Source: Psychrobacter sp. UBA3480
Lineage (GTDB): Bacteria > Pseudomonadota > Gammaproteobacteria > Pseudomonadales > Moraxellaceae
Assembly (NCBI RefSeq): GCF_002377945.1
Contig: NZ_DFQV01000015.1
Location: 1 to 64,000, forward strand
Length of the DNA: 64,000 bases
Direction: 5' to 3'
The first letter of the stretch is position 1. Each line of letters starts with the position of its first letter. This document shows, in pieces, positions 63,332 to 64,000 of this stretch. Both the position numbers and the translations under genes were made by a program. Under the pieces are notes generated by a model. It did not search any database and was not told where the DNA came from. It saw nothing but the letters and a program-made list of their open reading frames with translations.

Positions 63332-64000
63332 ATGCGATTGACATCTACCATTCGAAAAATGCATAAACGTTCGCCTAAATTGGGTAAAGCTGTGTCGCTT
63401 GCAACAGCTACTGGTGTCATCGCCGCCAATAGCTTCGGTGGTAGTATTCCTTTATGGCTAATGGGCGTCGGTAAAGTCATTACTGGCGCCTCTATTGCAG
63501 ACAAAGCCGTCATAAAAATTGCTACTCACTGGATCAGTAGCAACAGTGCCTTGATCGATAACATGTTGCCTCGCAAAGATTGGCGTATCAACCTACCGGA
63601 CGATATCCATACCAATGGTAAATACCTGCTAGTGAGCAACCACCAATCATGGGTCGATACTAGCATCGTGCAGTATATTGGCGAAAAACGTTTGCCACTT
63701 ACGCGATTTTTTACCAAGTTTGAGCTGATTTACATTCCTATCGTTGGTCAAGCTTTTTACTTTTTAGACTTTCCAATGATGCGCCGACACTCAAAAGAAG
63801 CCATCGCCAAAAATCCTGCGTTAAAAGGCAAGGACATCGAAGAAGCCAAACGTGCCTGCGCCCTACTAAAAGACAAACCGTTTACCTTATTAAATTATTT
63901 GGAAGGTACTCGTTTCACCAAAGCCAAACAAGCTCAGCAAAAATCGCCTTATAAGCACTTATTGAAACCTCGTGCAGGCGGATTATCATTGGCTATCAGC
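63332..64000 (+). CDS. Lysophospholipid acyltransferase (PlsC/YihG-like), 5' part
   Basis: 223 codons are present and the gene continues past the right edge. AAGGA precedes the ATG. The PlsC catalytic motif appears as SNHQSWVDTSIV (NHxxxxD) near residue 104. A second block follows as LNYLEGTRFTKAK (EGTR) near residue 192. The N-terminus has a hydrophobic stretch (LATATGVIAAN to IPLWLMGV). It resembles YihG-type 1-acyl-sn-glycerol-3-phosphate acyltransferases more than short PlsC. It adds a fatty acyl chain to a lysophospholipid at the inner membrane. Confidence 0.9.
   Translation, partial: MRLTSTIRKMHKRSPKLGKAVSLATATGVIAANSFGGSIPLWLMGVGKVITGASIADKAVIKIATHWISSNSALIDNMLPRKDWRINLPDDIHTNGKYLLVSNHQSWVDTSIVQYIGEKRLPLTRFFTKFELIYIPIVGQAFYFLDFPMMRRHSKEAIAKNPALKGKDIEEAKRACALLKDKPFTLLNYLEGTRFTKAKQAQQKSPYKHLLKPRAGGLSLAIS

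Noticed and set aside
1..64000. CRISPR arrays, insertion sequences, prophage or toxin-antitoxin genes
   Set aside because: No array-like repeats with spacers, no transposase or integrase, and no recognisable phage or toxin gene in any frame I read.

Overview
The window looks like a chromosome segment of a Moraxellaceae gammaproteobacterium, most likely Psychrobacter. This rests on moderate-to-low GC, many Gln/Asp/Thr-rich proteins, the ygfB / coiled-coil / zapA neighbourhood, split glyQ-glyS, an mdh of the 329-residue type, and an oxyR-ahpC-ahpF region. This assignment is inferred from gene content, not from a database search. I see no phage, insertion sequence, plasmid gene or CRISPR array. 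Most of the window is core metabolism and cell-envelope genes, broken up by small accessory islands.

Layout. 1-10 kb: the 5' end of pyrE, a hypothetical gene, an SDR-like protein, a DUF4105 envelope protein, ampD, a small membrane protein with a damaged start, murJ, a lipoprotein, a GNAT acetyltransferase and ribF. 10-19 kb: a DUF2789 protein, mdh, an RNase T2-like protein that has lost its catalytic residues, a soluble-type lytic transglycosylase, miaB and rtcB. 19-28 kb: an AT-rich gene-poor stretch, a LysE exporter, argE, ygfB, a ZapB-like coiled coil with zapA, a zinc-ribbon membrane protein, glyS/glyQ and a PspC protein. 28-37 kb: a nicotinamide-riboside salvage pair (nadR-pnuC), an Mpo1-like protein, then a nitroreductase-pirin-DoxX group facing a LysR regulator, a NhaC antiporter and tRNA-Gly(GCC). 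37-41 kb: an M48 lipoprotein protease, bolA, a SirB2 membrane protein, a small lipoprotein, trxC and a methyltransferase.

41-46 kb holds a probable sulfide/persulfide island: a Blh/ETHE1-type persulfide dioxygenase diverging from a BigR/SqrR-type ArsR regulator, which is followed by a SulP transporter and two DUF442-type proteins. 46-55 kb: a BASS-family transporter, a GST, an AGCS alanine/sodium symporter, the peroxide-defence genes ahpF, ahpC and oxyR, an HD-domain protein, a TPMT-like methyltransferase and a YgjP-type metallopeptidase. 55-62 kb is an iron-linked outward block, all on the minus strand and headed by a near-perfect Fur box: imelysin, di-heme oxidoreductase, second imelysin, DUF1513 protein. 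The window ends with an OmpA-family lipoprotein and the 5' part of a lysophospholipid acyltransferase.

The most notable observations are: (i) two pseudoenzyme candidates, an RNase T2 fold without its catalytic His/Glu/His and a NadR whose NMN adenylyltransferase half lacks both signature motifs; (ii) four genes whose translation starts look altered (ATT or CTG at the expected start, or a nonsense codon within the first six codons); (iii) several short tandem or inverted repeats placed in promoters or between genes; and (iv) the persulfide and iron islands.
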